A stretch of DNA of 64,000 nt from DATAYA01 sp963754235. GTDB lineage: Bacteria; Pseudomonadota; Alphaproteobacteria; Acetobacterales; Acetobacteraceae. The translations under genes and the position numbers were made by a program. Every line of letters starts with the position of its first letter. The first letter of the stretch is position 1. Under the pieces are notes generated by a model. That model ran no database searches. It saw only the letters and a list, made by a program, of their open reading frames with translations, and was not told the origin of the DNA. The stretch is taken from the NCBI GenBank assembly GCA_963754235.1, contig CAVWFK010000009.1:1-64000 (forward strand). Direction: 5' to 3'. This document shows positions 9,712 through 17,813 of the stretch, piece by piece.

Positions 9712-11382
9712 TCACCCGCGCGGCAGCCGCACCACGAACCGCGCGCCCCTCACCCGCCCGCTGCCGTCGCGCCGGTTCTCCGCCGCGACCCGGCCCTTCA
9801 GCGCCTCCACGATTTGCCGGCTGATGGAGAGGCCTAAGCCCGAGTGCTGCCCGAACCGCTCATCCTTCGGCCGCTCGGAATAGAACCGCTCGAAGATGTG
9901 CTCCAGATTGGCCTCGGGGATGCCCGGCCCCTCATCCTCGACGCTGATCTCGATCACCGCACCACTCGCGCGCGCGCGCAGCGTGATCCGCCCGTCGCGC
10001 GGGCTGAACCCCCTCGCGTTGGCGATCAGGTTGCGCAGCACCTGCACCAGCCGATCCGCGACCGCCTGCACCACCAGCCCCGATTCCGGCGCATCCACCA
10101 CCACATGCGGATCGCCCTCGCGCCGCGTCGCGTCGTGGATCTCGGCGAGGGTGGCCAGGATCGGCGCCACGTCCACCGGCTCGGTCGCCATGCGCGAGAG
10201 CTCGGCATCCACCCGGCTTGCGTCGCTGATGTCGCTGATCAGCCGATCCAGCCGCATCACGTCTTCGGCGATGATGGCGAGCAGGCGGCGTTGCTGGCCG
10301 GCATCCTCGATCCGCCGCAGCGTCTCGATCGCACTGCGGATCGACGACAGCGGATTCTTGATCTCGTGCGCGACATCGGCCGCGAAGTGCTCGATCGCGT
10401 CCATCCGCGTCCACAGCGCGCGCGCCGAGGCGGCGAGCGCGTGCGCGAGTTCGCCGATCTCGTCGTGTCTTCGCAGCAGCGCGGCGGGCACCGTCCCGGT
10501 GCGGCCCTTGCCCTCCCGCATCGCGACCGCAGCACCCGCGAGCCACAGGATCGGCCGCGCGATGGTGAGCGAGAGATAGTAGGAGAGCATCACCGTCAGC
10601 CCGAGTGCCAGGATGAACAGGCCGAGGATCGAGGCCCGTACCTGGAACAGGCTGAGATCGACTTCGCGCGCATCACGGGTCAGCAGGACGATGCCGACGG
10701 TTTGGCGGTCGCGCTGCACCGGCTCGGCGACCGTGATCAGCAGGCGGTTGTCGTTGGTGCGCCGGATGTAGGGCGGCATCTCGCTGCTCTGCTGGGCGCT
10801 GCTGGTGCGGAGCTGCGACTTCACGTCGGGCTGCCAGTCGATCCCCGGCCCGGACGGCACTTCCATCACCGGCGGCGAGACGTTTCGCGGCAGCAGCGAG
10901 AGCAGGGCGTCGTACACCGCGCCGACCTCGCCCACGAGCGGGCTGCGCGGCCGCGGCGGCGGCAGCGGCTCGAAGGCGGGGGTGCCGCCCTGCCCCGGGC
11001 GCACCAGGCGGCTGTCGGCGATGATCGTGCCGTCCGGGCCGTAGATCTTGGCGTCGGCGTTCGGCGTGGGCTCGGTCAGGCGCCGCAGCAGCGGGCGCGC
11101 GAGCGCGGGCACCAGACGGAGGTCGCTCGGCTTGTCGCCGCGCACCGCGCTCTCGCCGAGCGCGCCGGCATAGATGCGCGCCTGCTCGCGCAGGCTGACC
11201 ACCTCCGCCTCCAGCAGCCCGTTCTGGTACTGGTCGAGATACAGCAAGGCGGCGACCAGCAGGGCGAGCGGCAGCGCATTGACCAGCAGGATGCGCCGCA
11301 TAAGCGGCGAGACCCAGCGCCGCCGCGCCGGCCGCTCGACCGGCGCGCTCAGCGAGGCGGGAAGGACGCCGCTGTCAGGCAT
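9712..11382 (-). CDS. chvG: ChvG-type sensor histidine kinase
   Basis: Inner-membrane sensor kinase of 556 residues, start ATG 11382. TM1 lies near 28-48, a long periplasmic domain rich in Pro follows, and TM2 (near 255-275) leads into a HAMP-type linker. The dimerisation/phosphoacceptor motif is HFAADVAHEIKNPLSS (His near 337). The ATPase boxes are LRNLIANARGFSP (N box), VEDEGPGIPEANL (G1), FERFYSERP (F) and GQHSGLGLSISRQI (G2). Architecture and pairing with the downstream-oriented response regulator match the ChvG/ExoS family, which in alphaproteobacteria senses envelope or acid stress. The hprK/PTS genes that usually follow chvG in Rhizobiales are absent here. Confidence 0.85.
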   Translation of the reverse strand: MPDSGVLPASLSAPVERPARRRWVSPLMRRILLVNALPLALLVAALLYLDQYQNGLLEAEVVSLREQARIYAGALGESAVRGDKPSDLRLVPALARPLLRRLTEPTPNADAKIYGPDGTIIADSRLVRPGQGGTPAFEPLPPPRPRSPLVGEVGAVYDALLSLLPRNVSPPVMEVPSGPGIDWQPDVKSQLRTSSAQQSSEMPPYIRRTNDNRLLITVAEPVQRDRQTVGIVLLTRDAREVDLSLFQVRASILGLFILALGLTVMLSYYLSLTIARPILWLAGAAVAMREGKGRTGTVPAALLRRHDEIGELAHALAASARALWTRMDAIEHFAADVAHEIKNPLSSIRSAIETLRRIEDAGQQRRLLAIIAEDVMRLDRLISDISDASRVDAELSRMATEPVDVAPILATLAEIHDATRREGDPHVVVDAPESGLVVQAVADRLVQVLRNLIANARGFSPRDGRITLRARASGAVIEISVEDEGPGIPEANLEHIFERFYSERPKDERFGQHSGLGLSISRQIVEALKGRVAAENRRDGSGRVRGARFVVRLPRG

Positions 11383-11399
11383 GGGGGGTGATAGAAACC

Positions 11400-11509
11400 T
11401 CTCCCTCCCCTTGCGGGAGGGGGTTGGGGGGAGGGGTGCGCACGACAGGTCGCTCGGCGCGGCACCACCCCCCACCCCGCCCCTCCCCTGCAAGAGGGGA
11501 GGGAGAAGA
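11400..11509. repeat. Two-armed palindromic repeat (G-rich variant) between chvI and chvG
   Basis: Two inverted arms, 11400-11439 and 11463-11509. Each holds a hairpin (CTCCCCTTGCGGGAG and CCCCTGCAAGAGGGG) followed by a G-rich tail. One arm has a TTGGG-type tail and the other a CGGGG-type tail, the same asymmetry as in the repeats at 29639, 49650 and 61523, although the hairpin differs. It fills the 138-nt gap in the two-gene operon and could attenuate or stabilise the mRNA between the genes. Confidence 0.6.
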
Positions 11510-11520
11510 AGCGATCCCGC

Positions 11521-12222
11521 TCATGCTTCCTTGTAGCGGTAGCCGATGCCGTACAGCGTCTCGATATGGTTGAAGCTATCGTCGGTGGCGCGAAACTTCT
11601 TGCGGATGCGCTTGACGTGGCTGTCGATCGTGCGGTCGTCCACGTAGATGTTCTCGCCATAGGCGGCGTCGATGAGCTGGTCGCGCGACTTCACCATCCC
11701 CGGCCGCGCCCCCAGCGCCTTGACCAGCAGGAACTCGGTGACGGTGAGCTGGATGTCGGCGCCCTTCCAGGTGCACTGGTGCTTGGTCTCGTCGAGCACG
11801 AGGTCGCCGCGCACCAGCACGCCGCCCGCGGGGGCGCCCGCCGCCTCGGCGCGACCCGCCTCGTTGCGGCGCAGCAGGGCGCGGATGCGCTCAAGCAGCA
11901 GGCGCTGGCTGAACGGCTTGGTGATGTAGTCGTCCGCACCCAGGCGCAGGCCCATCAGCTCGTCCACCTCCTCGTCCTTGCTGGTGAGGAAGATGACCGG
12001 CAGCGCGCTGCGGGCGCGCAGCCGCTGCAGCAGCTCCATCCCGTCCATGCGCGGCATCTTGATGTCAAGCACGGCGAGATCGACGGGGCGCGCGACCAGC
12101 CCTTGCAGCGCGCTCTCGCCATCGGTGTAGGTGCGGACCTGGAAGCCCTCCTGCTCGAGGGTCATCGAGACCGAAGTCAGGATGTTGCGGTCGTCGTCAA
12201 CGAGGGCGATGGTGTGCTTCAT
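11521..12222 (-). CDS. chvI: ChvI-type response regulator (OmpR family)
   Basis: A 233-residue response regulator, start ATG 12222. The receiver domain has the acidic pocket VDDD (residues 8-11), phospho-acceptor Asp about 53 (LDIKMPRMDG), and Lys about 102 (YITKPFS). The C-terminal winged helix ends DRTIDSHVKRIRKKFRATDD and GIGYRYKEA, typical of OmpR/PhoB and specifically ChvI-like. It is upstream of chvG on the same strand, so it is probably the first gene of a chvI-chvG operon. Divergent from the HugZ-like gene at 12299. Confidence 0.87.
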   Translation of the reverse strand: MKHTIALVDDDRNILTSVSMTLEQEGFQVRTYTDGESALQGLVARPVDLAVLDIKMPRMDGMELLQRLRARSALPVIFLTSKDEEVDELMGLRLGADDYITKPFSQRLLLERIRALLRRNEAGRAEAAGAPAGGVLVRGDLVLDETKHQCTWKGADIQLTVTEFLLVKALGARPGMVKSRDQLIDAAYGENIYVDDRTIDSHVKRIRKKFRATDDSFNHIETLYGIGYRYKEA

Positions 12223-12298
12223 GGCGGCCTCGAACTCGAACGGAAGGTGGTGACGGCGGCAGGCTGCCACCAGATTGTGGCGGCGCGGGGGTGAAGGG

Positions 12299-13741
12299 AT
12301 GAGCGAGTTCGAGGGGCCGGCCGAGGACGCCCCAACCGAGGACGCGCCTTCCTGGGCCGCGCGCAAGCTGCTGCGGGCGGCGCGCTCCGGCACGCTCGCG
12401 ACCCAGACCGGAGGGCAGCCCTTCGCCTCGCTGGTGACGCCCGCGACCGCGCCCGACCTCTCGGTGCTGCTGCTGCTCTCGGCCCTCTCCGAGCACACAA
12501 GGCACCTGCGCGCCGAGCCGCGCTGCGCGCTGCTCGTGGCGGGCGCCCCTGACGGGCCGAACCCGCAAACCGCGCCGCGTCTGACCGCGACCGGCCTGGC
12601 CGAGCCGGTGCCGGAGGCGGAGGTCGAGGCGCTGAAGGCGCGCTGGGTGGCGCTGCACCCATATGCCGCGTTCTACGCCGATTTCGACGATTTCGCGCTG
12701 TGGCGGGTGCGGCCGCTCGCGGCACTCTATGTCGGCGGCTTCGCCCGCGCCCACCGGTTGGCGCGCGAGGCGCTGCTGCCTGATGCGGAGGCAACCGCTG
12801 CAGTGGCGGCCGCCGAGGCCGGTATCCTCGCGCATTGCAACGAGGATCACGCCGACGCGCTGCGCCGGATCGCGCACCACGCGGGCGGGCACGGCCACGG
12901 CTGGGTGATGGCGGCGGTCGATGTGGACGGGTGCGACCTGATGCAGGACGAGACGGTGCTGCGCGTCCCTTGGTCGGCGCCGCTCGCCGACGTCGGCGGG
13001 GTGCGGGCCGAACTGGTGCGGCTGGCGCGTTCAGGTACCCTACTCCCGTCACTGCGAGGAGCAACGCGACGAAGCAGTCGAGCCTCGCGGCACAGTGTCG
13101 CCGGCCTGGATCGCCACGCCGGCCAAAGCCGCCGGCTCGCGATGACGGTGGTACATTTGGCCGTGCCGCACTTGCGGGATCGCCCCGGCGGCGGCATGTC
13201 CTCGGCAGGGCCCACGCAAACCAACGGGGACGACCATGCCGACCATCCAGATCGCGGCGACCGACGGCGCCGGCAGCTTCGATGCGCTGCTGGTCGAGCC
13301 GAAGCAGAAGCCGGCCGGCGCGGTGGTGCTGATCCAGGAGATTTTCGGCGTGAACGACGCGATGCGCGCGACCGCCGCCGCGGTCGCCGATCTCGGCTTC
13401 CTCGCCTTCTGCCCGGACCTGTTCTGGCGGCAGGAGCGCAACGTCGATATCACCGACAAGTCCGATGCCGAGTGGAAGCGCGCGTTTGCGTTGATGAACG
13501 GCTTCGACCAGGCGAAGGGGGTCGCCGACCTCAAGGCAACCGTCGCCGCAGCACGCAAGCTGCCCGGCTGCAACGGCCGCGTCGGCACGATGGGCTACTG
13601 CCTCGGCGGGCGGCTCGCCGTCATGATGGCCGAGCAGTCCGATGCCGATATCAACATCTCCTATTACGGCGTCAGCCTCGACAACCTGCTCGATCAGCTC
13701 GGCCAGGTCGCGCATCCGCTGGTGATCCACATCGCGGATGA
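12299..13741 (+). CDS. HugZ-like pyridoxamine-phosphate-oxidase-fold protein with aberrant 3' end
   Basis: The N-terminal ~245 residues (12299 to about 13030) are a split-barrel flavin/haem-binding protein of the HugZ/PPOX type. ARKLLRAARSGTLATQTGGQ starts the barrel, and the C-terminal DUF2470-type region includes ILAHCNEDHADALRRIA. These proteins bind haem and are implicated in haem use. The natural stop is missing: the frame runs into the palindromic repeat at 13047-13147 and on through the start of the dienelactone hydrolase gene to 13741. If one C is dropped from GTACCC at 13035-13040, the frame would end at 13145 inside the repeat. The real C-terminus is therefore uncertain. Confidence 0.65.
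   Translation: MSEFEGPAEDAPTEDAPSWAARKLLRAARSGTLATQTGGQPFASLVTPATAPDLSVLLLLSALSEHTRHLRAEPRCALLVAGAPDGPNPQTAPRLTATGLAEPVPEAEVEALKARWVALHPYAAFYADFDDFALWRVRPLAALYVGGFARAHRLAREALLPDAEATAAVAAAEAGILAHCNEDHADALRRIAHHAGGHGHGWVMAAVDVDGCDLMQDETVLRVPWSAPLADVGGVRAELVRLARSGTLLPSLRGATRRSSRASRHSVAGLDRHAGQSRRLAMTVVHLAVPHLRDRPGGGMSSAGPTQTNGDDHADHPDRGDRRRRQLRCAAGRAEAEAGRRGGADPGDFRRERRDARDRRRGRRSRLPRLLPGPVLAAGAQRRYHRQVRCRVEARVCVDERLRPGEGGRRPQGNRRRSTQAARLQRPRRHDGLLPRRAARRHDGRAVRCRYQHLLLRRQPRQPARSARPGRASAGDPHRG
13047..13147. repeat. Interspersed palindromic repeat (CGTCACTGCGAGGAGC type)
   Basis: The ends CGTCACTGCGAGG and CTCGCGATGACGG are inversely related, with GGCCTGGATCGCCACGCCGG inside. A related unit lies at 22980-23071 and a partial one at 24892-24952. 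Such units are common dispersed repeats in alphaproteobacterial genomes. This one has merged with the 3' end of the HugZ-like gene. Confidence 0.6.
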
Positions 13742-13934
13742 GGATGAGTTCTTCCCCAAGGCAGGGCGCGAGAAGGTGGTCGCCGCCACCAAGGGCCACA
13801 AGCACGTCAGGACCTACACCTATCCGAACGCGAACCATGCCTTCGCGCGCGTAGGCGGCGTGCATTGGAACGGCCGGGCGGCGACGATCGCCAACGGCCG
13901 CAGCGCCGAGGCGCTGGTCGCGGCACTCGGGTAG
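13236..13934 (+). CDS. Dienelactone hydrolase family protein
   Basis: A 232-residue alpha/beta hydrolase of the dienelactone hydrolase (carboxymethylenebutenolidase) family, which opens lactone rings in chlorocatechol and related pathways. The nucleophile elbow is GYCLGG (Cys about 122). The acid is in ADEDEF and the His in NANHAFAR. VVLIQEIFGVNDAMRATAAA is the conserved N-terminal block containing the Glu that holds the Cys. Start ATG 13236. No catechol genes are adjacent, so the natural substrate is unknown. The 3' end overlaps the convergent DUF429 gene. Confidence 0.85.
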   Translation: MPTIQIAATDGAGSFDALLVEPKQKPAGAVVLIQEIFGVNDAMRATAAAVADLGFLAFCPDLFWRQERNVDITDKSDAEWKRAFALMNGFDQAKGVADLKATVAAARKLPGCNGRVGTMGYCLGGRLAVMMAEQSDADINISYYGVSLDNLLDQLGQVAHPLVIHIADEDEFFPKAGREKVVAATKGHKHVRTYTYPNANHAFARVGGVHWNGRAATIANGRSAEALVAALG

Positions 13935-14872
13935 AAGTCAGCGGGGCAGCGCGGTCTGCCCAGCACCCAGCCCTCCCAGCGCAGCAGCGCGGGATCGTCG
14001 GGCGGCCGGTCCGGGCGGCGGCCGGCCAACACCTGCAGCACAGCAAGCAGGCCGAGCACGCAGTCGAACCGGTCCTCGCCCGCGGGATCGGCGCCGAAGC
14101 CGTCCGCGATCGCCGTCGCCAACGCCGTGTCCGGCTTCGCGTCCAGCGCCGCCATCGCCCCGCGCAGTCCCCCGGCCAACGCCGCGCGATCCATCTGCCG
14201 CCGCTTGCTGCCCGCGAGGCGCAGGCCGAGCTGGCGCAGCGCCTCGGCCGGATAGGTCTCGGCAATCGCGACCACGCCCGGTGCCAGAAGCGCACAGAAC
14301 GGCCCCTTGAAGGGCCACAGGCGCGGCGGGTCCGGGCCGGCAAGGGCCGGCAGCAGCATCTCCCGCCAGGCGGCGATCGCCGCCTTGCCGGTCTGGTTCG
14401 CCCCCAAGGTCCAGAACAGCGGCGCACCGGCCGGCCGCTCGGCGGTCGCGCGGTCGCAGAGCCGGGAGATCGAGGTTGCGGTCGCAAAGCCCAGCGCCGC
14501 CGCGTGCGCCACCCGCCGCACCCCCGCCTGGCCGCGGGCCGGATAGAACGGCCGACCCGGGCAGACCTCGGTGAGATCGGCGCACACCTCGAAGAAGGCC
14601 GGCTGGCCGGCCAGCGCGCGCAGGAACGACGGAAAATCCGGCTCGGTCACATGGCGGGCGGCGAAGTCGCGCGGCAGGCCGAGCGGGAGATCGACGCCGA
14701 GCGCCACCGCTTCGCCCGCCGCCGCCCCACGCAGCCGGGCGAGGAAGGTCGCCGATGGTCCGACCAAACGGGGTGCTTCAAGGTGCCAGCCGCCGCCGGC
14801 CGGGTGGGCGAGCGCGAACCAGCGCTTGCCGGGGGCGGCGCTCCAGTCGGCATGGGCCGCGATTGCGCTCAG
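13820..14872 (-). CDS. DUF429-type protein
   Basis: A 350-residue protein. The N-terminus HADWSAAPGKRWFALAHPAG and the later ALGVDLPLGLPRDFAARHV have the RNase-H-like acidic residues of DUF429-type proteins, and RFDCVLGLLAVLQVLAGRRP is the typical C-terminal helix. The function of the family is unknown. No ATG, GTG or TTG fits; a CTG at 14872 overlaps the fdhD stop (CTGA) and is the likeliest start. This implies translational coupling with fdhD. The last ~38 codons run antisense to the dienelactone hydrolase gene and may not be conserved. Confidence 0.65.
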   Translation of the reverse strand: MSAIAAHADWSAAPGKRWFALAHPAGGGWHLEAPRLVGPSATFLARLRGAAAGEAVALGVDLPLGLPRDFAARHVTEPDFPSFLRALAGQPAFFEVCADLTEVCPGRPFYPARGQAGVRRVAHAAALGFATATSISRLCDRATAERPAGAPLFWTLGANQTGKAAIAAWREMLLPALAGPDPPRLWPFKGPFCALLAPGVVAIAETYPAEALRQLGLRLAGSKRRQMDRAALAGGLRGAMAALDAKPDTALATAIADGFGADPAGEDRFDCVLGLLAVLQVLAGRRPDRPPDDPALLRWEGWVLGRPRCPADFYPSAATSASALRPLAIVAARPFQCTPPTRAKAWFAFG

Positions 14873-15663
14873 GCTGAATCGCCGAGGATGCGGGCGGGAT
14901 GGGTGAACACCTCGAACCCGTCGGCGCGGGCGACGCCGACCAGGGTGATGCCGGCCGCATCGGCGGTGCTGAGCGCAAGCGCGGTCGGCGCCGAGATCGC
15001 GACCACGATCCCGGCCCCGAGCATCGCCGCCTTCTGCACCAGCTCGACCGAAATCCGGCTGGTGAGCAGCACAATCCCTTCGCCCGCCGGCTGCCCCGTG
15101 CGCGCCAGGGCGCCCGCGAGCTTGTCGAGCGCGTTGTGGCGGCCGACATCCTCGCGCAGCACCGGCGCCGCGTCGTCCATCCGCCAGAACGCCGCGGCGT
15201 GGACCGCCCCGGTTGCCTGGTTGAGCGGCTGCGCCGCGGGCAATGCCGCGACTGCTGCCGCGATCATCGCCGGCGCCGCAGGCCGCGATGCCGTGACTGT
15301 CGGGATGTCGCGCATCGCCTGCCGCAGGCTCTCGATCCCGCACAGCCCGCAGCCGACCGGGCCGGCGAGACGGCGGCGGCGCTCGTCGAGCACCGCACGG
15401 CGCTCCTCGCGCAACGACAGGCGAAGGTCGATGCCATCCTCGCCCGGCACGATATCAATCGTCTCGATCTCGCCCGGCGACGCGACGATGCCTTCGGTCA
15501 GGCTGAACCCGAGCGCAAAATCCTCGAGGTCGGACGGCGTCGCCATCATCACGGCGTAGGTGGCGCCGTCGTAGGTGAATGCTACTGCCACTTCCTCGGC
15601 CACCGTGCGCATAGCACGCTGCCGAGTGCCGCCACGCCAAGCGGCATGAGCGACCGCGCGCAT
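14869..15663 (-). CDS. fdhD: FdhD sulfurtransferase for formate dehydrogenase
   Basis: FdhD carries sulfur from the IscS desulfurase to the molybdenum cofactor of formate dehydrogenase, a step needed for its activity. 264 residues from ATG 15663 (WRGGTRQRAMRTVAEEVAVA). The key Cys-x-x-Cys lies at about 105-108 (GPVGCGLCGIE). The conserved blocks TPSDLEDFALGFSLTEGI and REDVGRHNALDKLAG are present. No formate dehydrogenase structural gene is in the window. The start is placed just downstream of a hairpin repeat; the frame is open further upstream but only through that repeat. Confidence 0.9.
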   Translation of the reverse strand: MRAVAHAAWRGGTRQRAMRTVAEEVAVAFTYDGATYAVMMATPSDLEDFALGFSLTEGIVASPGEIETIDIVPGEDGIDLRLSLREERRAVLDERRRRLAGPVGCGLCGIESLRQAMRDIPTVTASRPAAPAMIAAAVAALPAAQPLNQATGAVHAAAFWRMDDAAPVLREDVGRHNALDKLAGALARTGQPAGEGIVLLTSRISVELVQKAAMLGAGIVVAISAPTALALSTADAAGITLVGVARADGFEVFTHPARILGDSA

Positions 15664-15672
15664 CCCAGGGTC

Positions 15673-15712
15673 CCAAGGGCGAGCCCTTGGCGGGGTTCGG
15701 GGCGGCGCCCCG
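15673..15712. repeat. Double-hairpin repeat upstream of fdhD
   Basis: Two hairpins in tandem: CCAAGGGCGAGCCCTTGG at 15673-15690 and CGGGGCGGCGCCCCG at 15698-15712. It resembles the hairpin cluster at 17835-17938 in design. It lies between two genes on the same strand and could act as a terminator for the upstream amidase gene. Confidence 0.6.
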
Positions 15713-15719
15713 ACTTTCT

Positions 15720-16964
15720 TCACCTTCGGTTCGCCCGCGCCAGCACCGCCTCGAACAGCACCTGGCAGCCGGCTTCGGCCTCGTTCGGCGCGATGCTCTC
15801 CGCCTCATTATGCGAAAGGCCGTCCTTGCAGGGCGTGAAGATCATCGCGGTCGGCACGCGTCGCGCCACGTACACCGCATCGTGCCCGGCACCGGAGACG
15901 ATGTCCCGCGCCGAATAACCAAGCCGCGCCGCCGCCTGCCGCACCAATGCGATGCACTCGGCATCGAACGGCTGCGCCGGGATGCGGAACAGTTCGCGGA
16001 GTTCGAGCGACACCCCGCAATCCCGCGCGATGAAGCCCGCCTCGCGCGGGAACTGGGCGGCAATTCGGGCCACCTCTGCCTCATCGGGGTGGCGGAACTC
16101 GACCGAGAAGTGCACCTCGCCGGGGATCACGTTGCGGCTGTTGGGGGAGACGTGGAGTTCACCCACGGTGCCGCGCCCGTTCTCGCCACGGGCGCGCATC
16201 ATGCGGTCCACCAGCTCGATCACCCGTGCCGCACACAGCAGCGCGTCGCGACGCGCTTCGGGGGGCGTGGTGCCGGCGTGGCTCTCCTGGCCGGTCGCGA
16301 CCGCGTCGTACCAGATCTGCGCCTGGCCGCCGGTGACGATGCCGATCGCGCATCCCTCGCGTTCCAGGATCGGCCCCTGCTCGATGTGCAGCTCGAAATA
16401 GGCATCGGCCGGGAATGCCGCCGCCGGCTCCGGGCCGCGGGCGCCGATCGCGTCGAGTGCGGCGCCGACCGAGACACCCTCAGCATCGGCGAGTGCTTCG
16501 GTCGCGGCCGGCGCATAGACGCCCGCCCAGACACCCGAGCCCATCAGGCTGTGGCCGAAGCGGCTGCCCTCTTCGTCGGTCCAGTTGACCAGTTCGAGCG
16601 GCGCCTCCGTCACCAGGTCCATCTCGTTCAGGGTGCGGATCACCTCCAGCCCGGCCAGCACGCCGAGCGCGCCGTCGAACTTGCCGCCCGAGGGCTGGCT
16701 GTCGAGATGGCTGCCGAACAGAACCGGCAGGCGCGCGGGATCGCGGCCTTCGCGGCGGGCGAACATGTTGCCCATCGCATCGACGCGCACCGCAAGTCCC
16801 GCCGCCTCGCACCATTCGCGAAAGCGCGCGCGGCCGCGCCGGTCTACGTCGGAGAGGGCGAGGCGGCGCACGCCGCCCTTGGGCGTGGCGCCGATCTCCG
16901 CCATCGCCATCAGACTGTCCCACAGCCGCCGCCCGTCGATCCGTCGATTGTCCGATGCGCGCAT
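15720..16964 (-). CDS. Zn-dependent M20-family amidase (hydantoinase/carbamoylase type)
   Basis: A 414-residue hydrolase of the N-carbamoyl-L-amino-acid amidohydrolase/allantoate amidohydrolase group. These cytosolic dizinc enzymes cleave carbamoyl or ureido groups from amino-acid derivatives. The metal site residues are in GSHLDSQPSGGKFDGALGV and NWTDEEGSRFGHS; YFELHIEQGPILE and SGAGHDAVYVA carry further ligands. Lid-domain residues are in ARIPGEV-like context (NSRNVIPGEVHFSVEFRHP). Start ATG 16964. No hydantoinase gene is adjacent; the substrate is not known. Confidence 0.87.
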   Translation of the reverse strand: MRASDNRRIDGRRLWDSLMAMAEIGATPKGGVRRLALSDVDRRGRARFREWCEAAGLAVRVDAMGNMFARREGRDPARLPVLFGSHLDSQPSGGKFDGALGVLAGLEVIRTLNEMDLVTEAPLELVNWTDEEGSRFGHSLMGSGVWAGVYAPAATEALADAEGVSVGAALDAIGARGPEPAAAFPADAYFELHIEQGPILEREGCAIGIVTGGQAQIWYDAVATGQESHAGTTPPEARRDALLCAARVIELVDRMMRARGENGRGTVGELHVSPNSRNVIPGEVHFSVEFRHPDEAEVARIAAQFPREAGFIARDCGVSLELRELFRIPAQPFDAECIALVRQAAARLGYSARDIVSGAGHDAVYVARRVPTAMIFTPCKDGLSHNEAESIAPNEAEAGCQVLFEAVLARANRR

Positions 16965-17046
16965 GGTTGGGCATCTTGCCGGGGCCGGCGGTTCCTGCAA
17001 GCCTGCCCGTCTTTCCTGAGTGCCCGCATGCTTCGGAGTGCCGCCG

Positions 17047-17808
17047 ATGCCGTCAAGCGCCGCCGTGCCAATCGAGTCCGGTCTCGACGAGGGCGCACTC
17101 CGGCAGGTGCGCGTCGATCTCGCGGCCTGCTTTCGCATGGCGGCGCGGCTCGGACTGCACGAGGGCATCTGCAATCACCTCTCGGCGATGTTGCCGGGAC
17201 GCGACGATCTGTTCCTGGTCAACCCGGACGGATTCTCGTTCGCCGAGATTACACCGTCGCGACTGCTGGTCTGCGACTTCGCGGGGCGCGTGGTCGAAGG
17301 CGAGGGGCGGCCGGAGCCGAGCGCGTTCTTCATCCACGCCCGCGTGCACAAGCGCCTGCCGCGGGCGCGAGCGGCGTTCCACACCCACATGCCGAACGCA
17401 ACCGCGCTGGCGATGCTGGAAGGCCCGCCACTGGCTTGGTGCGGGCAGACGGCGCTCAAGTTCTACGGACGCACGGCGGTCGACGACGAATACAACGGCC
17501 TCGCCCTGGATGACGCCGAGGGCGACCGCATCGCCGCCAGCATGGGCGAGGCGGACATCGTGTTCCTGCGCAGCCACGGCGTGCTGGTGATCGGCCGCAG
17601 CATCGCCGAGGCCTGGGACGACCTCTACTTCCTTGAACGCGCCTGCGAGGCGCAGCGCATGGCAGAGGCGACGGGGCGGCGGTTGCTACCGGTGCCGACG
17701 GAGGTGGCCGAACGAACGGCACGGCAGATGCGGCAGAGCGACCGCGACAGCGCGCGGCTGCACCTGGAGAGCGTCAAGCGCATCCTCGATCGCGAGTCGC
17801 CCGACTAG
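17047..17808 (+). CDS. Class II aldolase/adducin family protein
   Basis: A 253-residue class II aldolase/adducin-domain protein (FucA/AraD fold), a metal-dependent retro-aldol or epimerase scaffold. The phosphate-binding region reads HEGICNHLSAM. The zinc ligands are in AFHTHMPNATALAM (H-x-H) and FLRSHGVLVIGRSIAEAW (third His). Start ATG 17047. Divergent from the amidase gene by 82 nt. Members of this group without a sugar kinase nearby often have uncharacterised substrates, as here. Confidence 0.83.
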   Translation: MPSSAAVPIESGLDEGALRQVRVDLAACFRMAARLGLHEGICNHLSAMLPGRDDLFLVNPDGFSFAEITPSRLLVCDFAGRVVEGEGRPEPSAFFIHARVHKRLPRARAAFHTHMPNATALAMLEGPPLAWCGQTALKFYGRTAVDDEYNGLALDDAEGDRIAASMGEADIVFLRSHGVLVIGRSIAEAWDDLYFLERACEAQRMAEATGRRLLPVPTEVAERTARQMRQSDRDSARLHLESVKRILDRESPD

Positions 17809-17813
17809 CGGCA

